A stretch of 64,000 nucleotides of DNA from an uncultured Bacteroides sp. Lineage in GTDB: Bacteria; Bacteroidota; Bacteroidia; Cytophagales; Cyclobacteriaceae. A model generated the notes under the pieces. It searched no databases, was not told the DNA's origin, and saw only the letters and a list, made by a program, of their open reading frames with translations. This document shows positions 42,563-52,300 of the stretch, one piece after another (the stretch's first letter is position 1; every line of letters begins with the position of its first letter). The position numbers and the translations under genes are program-made. The stretch covers positions 1 to 64,000 of the forward strand of contig CABHOV010000077.1 in the NCBI GenBank assembly GCA_902168185.1. Direction: 5' to 3'.

Positions 42563-45454
42563 TTACTCTTTCATAATTTTAAATGTTTGTGATCCGTGGA
42601 TGCTGTTTACCCGGATTATATACATACCTGGTTTAAGCGCAGCGCCCAGCGATAGTTTACCCGAAGCTCCTGAAAATGCAGCGGTCTCTACTGCTTTGCC
42701 CACGGCATCGAGTATTGTGACTTGCAGTTGATCATCTGAGTTTGGAGCTTCTACGGTAAAGGTTTTAGCAAAAGGATTGGGATATACTTTGACGTTCAAC
42801 TCCGTGGCCTGCGTGAGCTCAGCGGAACCTTGCTTGCCATTTGGCAAACTTCCGATTGTCGTCACAGACCACTGTTGGTTAAAATGATTGCTGCTCTTCC
42901 ACTGGCCCAAATCGGAGCCGTCTGCTTTTAAACCCATTCCATCTATATATAGTCCCGTGGCCTTATTCTTGAACTTCGCATAGCTGCCTACAGTTTCGCG
43001 CGTCCAATATTGCGCATCACTGCCGCTATAACTGAATTGTCCCACAACCGAACCATTGGAATTTCTATACATGCCATCCAGGTACAATCCTGTAGCACGG
43101 TTCTTCAACATCACGTAGTTTCCAACGGTCTCTATTACCCATTGCTGGTTAAAACTTCCGCCGCTACTCCATTGTCCGCAGTTGGAGCCATTGGTGGTTC
43201 TGCCCATTCCATCCATACGCAAGCTGGTAGCCCGGTTGGCTAACGAAACATAGGTCACAGATGTGGCTGCAGGATCCCAGTAAATTAAGCCTCGTCCTCC
43301 GGCAGCGCCCATATATACTCTGCCGGCAACATTCATATCTCCGATTAGCAATGACGTTCCTCCAAACTCGTGGGAATCATCATTCATCCTCAGCCATGTA
43401 GCACCCTGATCTGTTGATCTGAAAAGACCGGTAACGCCTGACACGGTTCCCCAGATGAAAAGGGTAGGATAGCTGGCTCCGGCCATTGCCTTTCCTATCC
43501 CAACCGCTCTGCAGTAAGGCACATTGGAAAGAGTAGTAAAAGTTGATCCATGGTTGGTAGAATATTTTAAACCATTGCCGCCAAGAGGCACCCAAACATG
43601 TCCTTCCAAGCCGGGAGCCGTCCGGATCAAGGTTGTTAACTCCCAAGGCGGAATTGAATTGGTACCAGGAGTACCTGCTACTGAAAAGCTGACGCCCTTA
43701 TTGGAACTTGTGAGCATCTGCCCGTTCGCCGGATTATAGATATAGAAGTAATTTGGATTTACCTGGTCGGCCACGGGAACAGCGTCTGAAGACGATACGC
43801 CCGAGCAACTGGACCAGCTTCCTCCATTGTTGGTTGTGTAATAGGTTGTTGTGGAACCTCCAGGGCGGTGAAGAATCGTGCCTCCATCGGCGCTGATAGT
43901 CACCCGGCCGTTCGAACCCATATTCGTAGCGGACGCCGTCCATGTAGAACCCTTATTGGTAGAATAGTAAATAACGCTTCCCCCGTCCGAAGCTCTCACT
44001 ACTTTGTCCGGGGTGCCGGCAGCATACGCAATGCTCTGGTTATTTTTATCTTCAGGAGAAAGTTTTGCTGATGGGAAAGACGTCAGCGGCTCATGTACAA
44101 AGCCACATACATCTCCGAAAGAGGAAATAAAAGGCCCTCCGGGTATACTTATCCCGTCCAGGAATGCGGTCTCTTCAATTCCGATCACATCACACTTCCA
44201 GGAAGGATTCGTAGCGGTGATGTCGGAGCAGGTATATACGCCGCCACCGCCGATTACCCGTACGATGGAAGGATTGGATTGGTCAAACTCGATACAGTCC
44301 ATCCAGTTGACAGCACCATTGCCTGTCCATGCCATACCGTTATTGTTATAAGTAGCGTTAGCACCATTCTTAAGGGTCCAGGTCGATCCTCCATCAGTAG
44401 AGAGGAAAATAAAGTCTCCCCAGCCACCACCATACTGGTTGTTCCAATACATGCCGCATGTCGAAATCACCACCCTGTTGATGTTGGAAGGGTCTATACT
44501 AACGCCACCATAAGGATACTTTGCTGTAGCATGATGCGCAGGGGTAACATTGGTCCATGTTCCCGAACTTGTGTTGAGCTTATATACTCTGCCCATGTCA
44601 TTAGCAGGGGAGTAATCTCCTGAAATATGCGGGCCTTGTTCAACGGAAAGCGTAGCATACATGGTAGCACCCTGCAGTGCTACACGGTGCGGCATAAAGC
44701 CCGTGTTGGGAGAAATGTCAGTAAAGCTGGCCCCGCCATTGGTACTCTTGTAGATGTTCCCACCGCCTGTGCGGGAAACACCGATGTAAAGGGTTTGACT
44801 CACGCCGTTTACCACACTGCTCGAAGGGTCAAACAAAACAAAGCATATCCCGTTACCATTAGCAGTGGTCGTTACTCCGTTCCAGGCTTGGTTCCAGGTA
44901 AGTCCAGCATCGGTACTTTTCCATAATCCGTTGGCCCTGGTTCCGCAGAATAAAATGTTGCTGTTTTTCGGATCCACAGCGAGACGCTCTCCGTTCCCTC
45001 TTCCAAATCCATTTCCATGGGTCTTGAATTTGGAGGTAACATCTGTATACGTGAAGGTATTTCCTTTGTCGGTGGATTTCAAAATCGCCGTTCTTCCATT
45101 ATTCATATACTCTGTGCCGCAAAGCATGTAAACGTTATTGGCATTCTGCGGATCAAGCGCCAAAGCCTCCACGCCAACAAATCCACTTTCCGACTCATTG
45201 AGCCAGTCGAGCAGCTGAACCCATTTATTGCCTGCGGCATCCCAGCGGTAAGCTCCGCCTACATCCGTGCGGCAATACCGGTCGCCCGATGTTTGGTGAG
45301 TAAAAATGCCGGTTACAAATCCACCACCACCAATCGGTGCATTCTTCCAGGCATAGTTGGCTGTGCTTTGAGCATTCAGATCTGTGTTTGTCGAAAAACA
45401 CAACAATGCCCACAGGAGGCACATTTTTGTCAGCTGAAGTATTATCGTTTTCAT
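42563..45454 (-). CDS. GH74 xyloglucanase with ricin-type lectin domain and type A T9SS tail
   Basis: A 963-residue secreted protein, signal peptide ending ...TDLNAQ. The GH74 double propeller spans about residues 35-740, with catalytic D64 (R-T-D-V-G-G-A-Y-R-W-D) and D448 (F-G-D-V-C-G-F-V-H). Residues about 742-875 are a three-lobed ricin/CBM13-like lectin (L-A-N-R-A-T-S-L-R-M-D-G-M, L-K-N-R-A-T-G-L-Y-L-D-G-M, F-K-N-K-A-T-G-L-Y-I-D-G-M, each closing Q-x-W). The last 80 residues (V-K-V-Y-P-N-P-F, L-K-P-G-M-Y-I-I-R-V) form a type A T9SS sorting signal. It is paralogous to 45669 and 21033, but carries a different C-terminal module from the latter. GH74 hydrolyses xyloglucan; the lectin presumably keeps it on the polymer. 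Confidence 0.93.
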   Translation of the reverse strand: MKTIILQLTKMCLLWALLCFSTNTDLNAQSTANYAWKNAPIGGGGFVTGIFTHQTSGDRYCRTDVGGAYRWDAAGNKWVQLLDWLNESESGFVGVEALALDPQNANNVYMLCGTEYMNNGRTAILKSTDKGNTFTYTDVTSKFKTHGNGFGRGNGERLAVDPKNSNILFCGTRANGLWKSTDAGLTWNQAWNGVTTTANGNGICFVLFDPSSSVVNGVSQTLYIGVSRTGGGNIYKSTNGGASFTDISPNTGFMPHRVALQGATMYATLSVEQGPHISGDYSPANDMGRVYKLNTSSGTWTNVTPAHHATAKYPYGGVSIDPSNINRVVISTCGMYWNNQYGGGWGDFIFLSTDGGSTWTLKNGANATYNNNGMAWTGNGAVNWMDCIEFDQSNPSIVRVIGGGGVYTCSDITATNPSWKCDVIGIEETAFLDGISIPGGPFISSFGDVCGFVHEPLTSFPSAKLSPEDKNNQSIAYAAGTPDKVVRASDGGSVIYYSTNKGSTWTASATNMGSNGRVTISADGGTILHRPGGSTTTYYTTNNGGSWSSCSGVSSSDAVPVADQVNPNYFYIYNPANGQMLTSSNKGVSFSVAGTPGTNSIPPWELTTLIRTAPGLEGHVWVPLGGNGLKYSTNHGSTFTTLSNVPYCRAVGIGKAMAGASYPTLFIWGTVSGVTGLFRSTDQGATWLRMNDDSHEFGGTSLLIGDMNVAGRVYMGAAGGRGLIYWDPAATSVTYVSLANRATSLRMDGMGRTTNGSNCGQWSSGGSFNQQWVIETVGNYVMLKNRATGLYLDGMYRNSNGSVVGQFSYSGSDAQYWTRETVGSYAKFKNKATGLYIDGMGLKADGSDLGQWKSSNHFNQQWSVTTIGSLPNGKQGSAELTQATELNVKVYPNPFAKTFTVEAPNSDDQLQVTILDAVGKAVETAAFSGASGKLSLGAALKPGMYIIRVNSIHGSQTFKIMKE

Positions 45455-45590
45455 TTTTTAGGTTCTAAGATTGTTGTTGTCATTTTCCTTTTAATGAAGT
45501 CTTGTTTTTTCTATAGAAATGATGACCAGTAGTACTTTGTGTTCAAGGCCATATCAGATGCTTTCTCCCAATGATTTTAATTTTCGAGAG

Positions 45591-45626
45591 AGTAGTGAGA
45601 GCATCCTGGCGAATGCTCTCGCTACT
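45591..45626 (-). terminator. Hairpin downstream of the 45669 GH74 gene
   Basis: AGTAGTGAGAGCAT (45591-45604) and ATGCTCTCGCTACT (45613-45626) pair over 14 bp with one G-U-type mismatch and an 8-base loop. On the minus strand it begins 43 bases after the GH74 stop. It separates the two GH74 transcripts. Confidence 0.65.
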
Positions 45627-45668
45627 ATAGGTTGGTATTAAATTCTCCTGACTTGTCAGAGAACAAGC

Positions 45669-48548
45669 CTACTGCTCCTTAATTATTTTAAAAGATTTTG
45701 ACCAGTCGACGCCGTTTACCCGAACGAAATATAAACCTGGTTTCAGCGCAGTGCCCAACGTCAGTGTTTGGGAGCCTCCTGCATGGGTGCTGGTTTCTAC
45801 CAGCTTGCCCGCCGTGTCAAAAAATACTACTTGAAATGGTTTATCCGCATAGGGAACTTCAAGTTTGAAGTTGGTGATAAAAGGGTTTGGAGATACTTTA
45901 ATGTCCAACTCCTCGGATGTATTCGGGCTAAGCTCTGGAGAACCAACCCTTCCATTTCCCACTGAAGTGATCGTCCACTGCTGGTTATTATGATTGCTCT
46001 GGCTCCACTGGCTTAAATCAGCACCATTGGCGGTACGACCTATTCCATCCAAATATAAGCCGGTGGCCTTATTCCTAAACTTGACATAGCTTCCAGCGGT
46101 TTCGCGTGTCCAATATTGTGCATCACTGCCACTATAACTGAATTGCCCGACAGCCGAACCGTTGGAGGTTCTGTACATACCATCCAAATACAATCCTGTA
46201 GCACGGTTCTTTAACATCACATAGCTTCCAACCGTCTCTATTATCCATTGCTGGTTAAAACTTCCGCCACTACTCCATTGTCCACAGTTGGACCCATTGG
46301 TGGTTCTGCCCATTCCATCCATACGCAAGCCGGTAGCCCGGTTGGCTAAAGAAACATAGGTCACAGAAGATGCTGCAGGCTCCCAGTAAATCAAGCCGCG
46401 TCCCGATACGCCCCACATATATACCCTTCCGAAAACATTTAAATCACCGAATATCATGGTGGTACCACCGAACTCGTGGGCGTCATCATTGACACGGATC
46501 CAATTAGCTCCTTTGTCTGTGGATCTGAAAAGCCCTCTCACACCACCCACTGTTCCCCAGATAAAAACGGTAGGATAAGCTGCGGAAACATCTGCTTTCC
46601 CAATGCCGACCGCACTGCAATAAGTAACATTTGAAACAGTCGTGTAAGTAGCTCCATGATCGGTAGAATATTTCAGCCCATTGCCAATCAACGGTACCCA
46701 TACATGCCCTTCATACCCGGGCACTGTACGGATGTATGTCTGCTCCCATGGCGTCGTGGTCCCACCAGGATTGCCTGCGATTGAAAAGCTGACTCCCTTA
46801 TCAGCACTCACAAGCATCTCTCCGCTCGACAGATTATGGATATAAAAGTAATTGCTGTTTACCCGGTCAGCTGCAGGGATGGCATTCGATATTGTAACTC
46901 CGCTCACACTTGTCCAGCTTCCGCCATTGTCAATGCTACGCCAAGTGGTTGAAGACTCCCTGGGGCAATGAAGTATGGTACCGCCGTCCGCGCTGATGGC
47001 AACTTTCCCTGCGACCCCTTTAGTAGTGGAACAGGCCGTCCATGCAGATCCCTGGTTGGTAGAATAATAAACATTACTCGCACCATTGTCGCCATTAGTT
47101 GTTCTTACAAGCTTGCTTGTATTGGCCGCGGCATAATCAATGTCCCAGTTTGATCCGCCGGCAGGCTGATGAGTCTGTGCAGGATAAGAGGTCAGGTCGT
47201 TATGTACAAAGCCTGTTACATCCCCGAAGGTGGTAATGACGGGACCGCCCGGAATGCTGATTCCGCCAGTCATACCTGTTTCCTCCATTCCTCTCACATC
47301 AAATTTCCAGCTTGGGTTGGCTGCATCAACATTGGAACAGGTATAAACTCCGTTGCCTGAAACCGCTCGTACCTCCGCCGTATTTCCCGGTGTAAACTCA
47401 ATAGAACCAGCCCAGTGCAAAGACCCAGATGCCCATCCTATACCGTCATTGTTATACAGGCTGTTGGTGCCATTCTTATGTGTCCAGTCTGTGCCTCCAT
47501 TGGTAGATAAATAAATGAAATCGCCCCAGGAAGTACCATACTGATTATTGCTCCACATATTGATGGTCGATACCACTACCCGGTTTGCATTGGAAGGGTC
47601 TACGCTTACACCTCCATAGGAATAGTTGTTTGCGTTAGGCGTTACATTTGTCCATGTGCCTGCGGAAGTGTTGAGCTTGTATATGCTGCCGGCACTGGTA
47701 TTCCACGGGCCGTCTGCATCCGCATGTACAACATACATTGAAGTACCTGCCAGTGCAGCGCGATGAGGCATAAAGTTAGTAGTAGCAGAAATGGCGGTAA
47801 ATGTTGCTCCGCCGTCAGTACTCTTGTAAATATTCGCACTCCCAGTGCGCGAAACACCAATGTACATGGTTTGGCTAGCTCCGTTTACCACACTGCCTGA
47901 AGGATCAAAAAGGACAAAACATATCCCGTTATCATTCGCAGTGGTCGTTACTCCGTTCCAGGCAAGATTCCAAGTAAGGCCCGCATCTGTGCTTTTCCAT
48001 AATCCGTTCCGTCTGGTGCCGCAAAACAAGATGTTGCTGTTTTTGGGATCAACAGTAAGGCGCTCCCCATTTGAACGTCCCATCCCGTTTCCATGCGCTT
48101 TAAACTTGGCGGTAACCTCAATAACCGTGAAGCTATTCCCCTTATCAGTAGATTTTAATATTGCTGTTTTCCCTGAGTCAAAATAATCGAGACCACAGAG
48201 CATGTAAACGTTATTGGCGTTTTGCGGATCAAGTGCGAGCGCTTCCACTCCCGAAAAGTTTCTCTCGCCATCAGAGATCCAATCAAGCAACTGCACCCAT
48301 TTACTGGCTGCAGCATCCCAGCGGTAAGCACCGCCTACGTCTGTACGGCAGTAGATATCGCCCGAGGTTCGGTGCGTAACGATGCCTGTCACAAATCCAC
48401 CGCCACCAATGGGTGCGTGTTTTACGCCATAACCTGACGTTTGGGACTTTACTTGGTAGCCCTGAAACCCAAAAGCAATGCATAGCAAACAGGTGAATAC
48501 AAGGCGGTTGAGACACGGGGTCGTTAGATGAAGTTTTGCCTTTTTCAT
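45669..48548 (-). CDS. GH74 xyloglucanase with ricin-type lectin domain and type A T9SS tail, paralog
   Basis: ATG 48548 (MKKAKLHLTTPCLNRL) is chosen because it gives a normal signal peptide ending ...YQVKSQ; the ORF continues to 48668. The protein is 959 residues: GH74 propellers with D70 (R-T-D-V-G-G-A-Y-R-W-D) and D443 (F-G-D-V-T-G-F-V-H), a three-lobed ricin-type lectin (about 745-865) nearly identical to that of the neighbouring paralog, and a type A T9SS tail (I-K-V-S-P-N-P-F, L-K-P-G-L-Y-F-V-R-V). The upstream in-frame extension (residues from 48614) repeats the signal peptide of the 42563 paralog (Q-L-T-K-M-C-L-x-W-A). This shows that the two genes arose by tandem duplication and that this copy has a rebuilt 5' end. 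Confidence 0.92.
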   Translation of the reverse strand: MKKAKLHLTTPCLNRLVFTCLLCIAFGFQGYQVKSQTSGYGVKHAPIGGGGFVTGIVTHRTSGDIYCRTDVGGAYRWDAAASKWVQLLDWISDGERNFSGVEALALDPQNANNVYMLCGLDYFDSGKTAILKSTDKGNSFTVIEVTAKFKAHGNGMGRSNGERLTVDPKNSNILFCGTRRNGLWKSTDAGLTWNLAWNGVTTTANDNGICFVLFDPSGSVVNGASQTMYIGVSRTGSANIYKSTDGGATFTAISATTNFMPHRAALAGTSMYVVHADADGPWNTSAGSIYKLNTSAGTWTNVTPNANNYSYGGVSVDPSNANRVVVSTINMWSNNQYGTSWGDFIYLSTNGGTDWTHKNGTNSLYNNDGIGWASGSLHWAGSIEFTPGNTAEVRAVSGNGVYTCSNVDAANPSWKFDVRGMEETGMTGGISIPGGPVITTFGDVTGFVHNDLTSYPAQTHQPAGGSNWDIDYAAANTSKLVRTTNGDNGASNVYYSTNQGSAWTACSTTKGVAGKVAISADGGTILHCPRESSTTWRSIDNGGSWTSVSGVTISNAIPAADRVNSNYFYIHNLSSGEMLVSADKGVSFSIAGNPGGTTTPWEQTYIRTVPGYEGHVWVPLIGNGLKYSTDHGATYTTVSNVTYCSAVGIGKADVSAAYPTVFIWGTVGGVRGLFRSTDKGANWIRVNDDAHEFGGTTMIFGDLNVFGRVYMWGVSGRGLIYWEPAASSVTYVSLANRATGLRMDGMGRTTNGSNCGQWSSGGSFNQQWIIETVGSYVMLKNRATGLYLDGMYRTSNGSAVGQFSYSGSDAQYWTRETAGSYVKFRNKATGLYLDGIGRTANGADLSQWSQSNHNNQQWTITSVGNGRVGSPELSPNTSEELDIKVSPNPFITNFKLEVPYADKPFQVVFFDTAGKLVETSTHAGGSQTLTLGTALKPGLYFVRVNGVDWSKSFKIIKEQ

Positions 48549-49328
48549 TGATACACAATACAAAAATGCCCACATGAGGCACATTTTTGTCAACTGAAGT
48601 AATGGTTTTTGCATAATCAAAGGGGTTAGTTGTATTTGAAAATGTTCCACCTTCAATTTTTCCGGCAAAAGTCACTTCCGCACTGCGCAACTACGGTCAT
48701 GGTTATTAACCGGAAATAGTTTATAACTCTCATGTCATAAGGTTTAAGGTGGTGGGATAAAGTAAACTCTTTGCAGACATGAAAGAATCTAAGAAAACGG
48801 TATGAAAAATATCAAAACAACGTTTGCGGTATCGATAATTACGGCAACATTTGCTGAAATCCCTGAATTTGAGAGGTAGAAGCAGAATCAGAACACACGG
48901 GTATGTACCAGGGTATCAAACGGCTCAAAAAAGGGTATAAATAGTATATTACTTGAAAACGTGCTTTCCTGTCTATACTTAAATCACTGATTATTTGGCA
49001 GATTGATAGTGTAAGAGATCTTTCTATTATCGGAAGCAAGCACGACTTGGCTAACGAGTACTTGGTTTAATCAGTATCATTCGAAATGGCGGAAAGCCGG
49101 GCTGTGTGCTTGAAGGATACGAATGGGGAGGTAAATTATACTTTTGGATCCCATCGGTGTCCGGGAATTTTTCTTGATTTGATCTTTTGCTTTTTAGCGT
49201 TGCACCTCGTAACAGAGAAGTTGGAAGTGTATTTACGCTTACGGGGCAGGGCATGAGCAAGTAGGTTTTTACGGAAGGAACAACAAACGCCTTTTGCAAA
49301 ACTTGCCTGCATTACAAAATTAATATCT
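48549..49328. other. Divergent intergenic region between GH74 and third HTCS
   Basis: 780 bp. The first 66 bp (48549-48614) are the relic of a second GH74 signal-peptide coding segment. A palindrome GGTTATTAACC sits at 48701-48711. The rest is AT-rich and must hold promoters for the minus-strand GH74 and the plus-strand HTCS. No other gene is supported. Confidence 0.45.
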
Positions 49329-52300
49329 ATGTCCAGGGTACATTGCGCCATATTCCTAATCCTTCTTTTTGCTCTGGCAGCCAACGGTCTGTCTGCCCAA
49401 AACAGGCAATTCAGATTCAAACAACTCGATTTAAAGGATGGCTTATCACATCCTGATATTTGGGCCATTTATAAGGATAGCCGCGGTTTTATGTGGTTTG
49501 GCACGGCCGTAGGCCTTAACCGCTTTGACGGCTATACGATAAAGTCTTTCATCAACGACCCCCTGGATACGACATCTCTTCCAGGGGATGGCACCTTTAA
49601 AATCTTTGAGACACCGGAGCGCATGTTAGCCATTGTGACCTCTGCAGGTCTGACGCTTTATGATCCGGAAAGAGAAACGTTTACCCGCCGTCTGCAACCG
49701 TTCTTTGAAAAATATGGGACATCAGCACGCCTTTCTAATATTGTACTTGACACCGATGGTTCCTATTGGTTTATAGAACCTGATAAATTGATACATTATC
49801 GGCCGGGGCAAAAAGGATATGTTGTTATCAAAAACAACAGCGCCGATTCACTGTCAATGGCTAAGGATGATATCACTGATTTTTGTGTAGACAAAAATGG
49901 AAGTCGCTGGGTAATACATTCAAACGGCATTGTTGAAAAAATAGCAATACAGAATCAACGGGGGAAAGTAGTACAGCGCATTTCACTTCTTCATGATCTT
50001 GACAAAAAGCTCCAGACTTCTTATCGAATGCTGGCCGATAAAGACGGAGATCTTTGGTTTTATTCACCCAATACTGACAAAGGTGTTTTCCTATACAACG
50101 AGAAACAAAAGACCCTGAAGCATGTCACCGTTGGCTCTCCTTTCCTGCAACTCAATATTAATGTTGTGTCCAGTTTACTGGAAGACGAAAACGGTCTGAT
50201 TTGGGTAGCGACCGATCATGGGGGTATTAATATCATAGACAAAGAAAGAAACAGTGTTCAATATATCCTGCACAGGGATGGTGATCAGACCCGCCTTGCA
50301 TCCAATTCGGTAATTTGCTTATATAAAGATGATCAGGGGATTGTTTGGGTGGGTACGTATAAACGCGGCGTAAGCTATTACCATCCTAATATTTACCAGT
50401 TTGATATCTATAAGCACTATACAACCGACCCCGGCAGTTTACCTTTTGAAGATGTTAATAGATTTGAGGAAGACAGCAAGGGAAATCTCTGGATTGGAAC
50501 CAACGGTGGGGGGCTTTTATATTTTGATCGCCAGAAGAAGACTTTCAAACAATACCTGCATGAGCCGGGTAATAAAAATAGTCTTAGCGCAAATGTTATT
50601 GTAAGCCTCTACCGGGACGGAGAGGATAATTTATGGATCGGAACATACAAAGGAGGGCTTAACAAGTTCGATGGCAAGAAATTCACCCGCTTCGATTGTA
50701 TTCCCGCCGACACCACTTCTCTGCCAAGTCTCAATGTTTGGGAGATATTTGAAGACTCGAAAAAACGCATCTGGATCGGCACCCTGGATGCCGGGGCTGC
50801 ACTTTTTGATCGACGGACCGGAACGTTTCACAGGCTTAGAATGTGGGGTCCCAATGCCTTGCAAGCTGTAACCATCGAGGCAATCGCGGAAGATCGTCAC
50901 GGTAACATCTGGTTCGGCACGATCGGAGGAATCGACGTTTTGACTGCGGACGGCAAAACGTTTACGCACTACGAGCATTCTGATAAGCCGAATTCGCTCA
51001 GCAGCAGCAGCGTTCGGGATATTCTCAAAGATTCCAAGGGACGCATGTGGGTGGGGACTTCCAATGGCCTGAATCTTTTCGATGAATCCATCAATGGGTT
51101 CAGGGCAATCAACGCAAGCTCAACGCACCATGCCGTCTTCATGGTGCAAGAGGACAAACTGGGGCATATCTGGACCAGCACCTTGAATGGACTTTCGAAA
51201 ATAACACTCGCGGGCAAATCGTTAGCGGGTGCATCGATCAAACATTATACGGAGTTAGACGGGCTACAGGGGAGACAGTTCAATTTTAATGCGGGCTTCA
51301 AAACGCGAAACGGTGAACTTATCTTCGGTGGTCCTACAGGTTTTAATATCCTTAACGCAAATGTGCAGAGCAAAGACTTCATCATAAACAAAGTTGTTTT
51401 TTCGGGCCTGGAGCTTTATGAAAAGCCGGTAAGGATCGGAGAGCAAGTCGATGGGACCGTTCTTTTAGATAAATCCATTTCAGAAACCAGGCAGATCACC
51501 CTTCCACCGAACAAGAACTTCTTCTCGTTAAAATTTTCCGCCTTAAATTACTTCAATCCCGAGCGTGATCACTATACATACTTGCTGGAGGGATTGAGTA
51601 ACGACTGGTTGCCAGCCGATACAAAGAACCACGAAATTGTTTTCAATAGCTTAAATCCGGGACGGTATACTTTACGCGTGAGAGCTGCCAACAGCGATGG
51701 GGTTTCCAGTAAGAATGATGCCGTGCTGAGCATCATCGTTCAGCCTCCGCTGTGGAAGACTAAAACGGCTTTCATACTCTATGGGTGCCTGTTGATTTGC
51801 CTTCTTTTTGTGACGCGCAAGATCATTCAGCAGCGTGAGCGCATGAAATTTTCCATCGCGCAGGAGCGACACGAAATGCAACGGATTCATGAGCTTGACA
51901 TGATGAAAGTAAAGTTCTTTACCAATGTAAGCCATGAGTTTAGAACGCCCTTGACCCTTATTCTCACACCCATTGAGCGGCTGATCAAAAAATCAAAAGA
52001 CCCCGAACAACTGGCACAGTTCCAACTGGTTCATCGCAATGGAAAGCGTCTGATGAATTTAGTCAATCAATTACTGGATTTTAAAAAGCTAGAGGTCCAT
52101 GAAATAAAATTCAACCCGGCAACAGGCGATGTGATAGCCTTCATCAAAGACATCGTGCTGTCGTTTTCGGACCTGTCGGAAAAGAAGAATATAAAACTGG
52201 TTTTTGATAGTACCGTTACTTGCTATGAAACGCTTTTCGATCACGATAAATTGGAAAAAATTCTGTTTAATCTCCTGGGGAATGCTTTCAAATTCACCCT

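Noticed and set aside
44093-45532. Plus-strand frames opposite the GH74 gene
   Set aside because: They mirror the propeller repeats of the real minus-strand gene.
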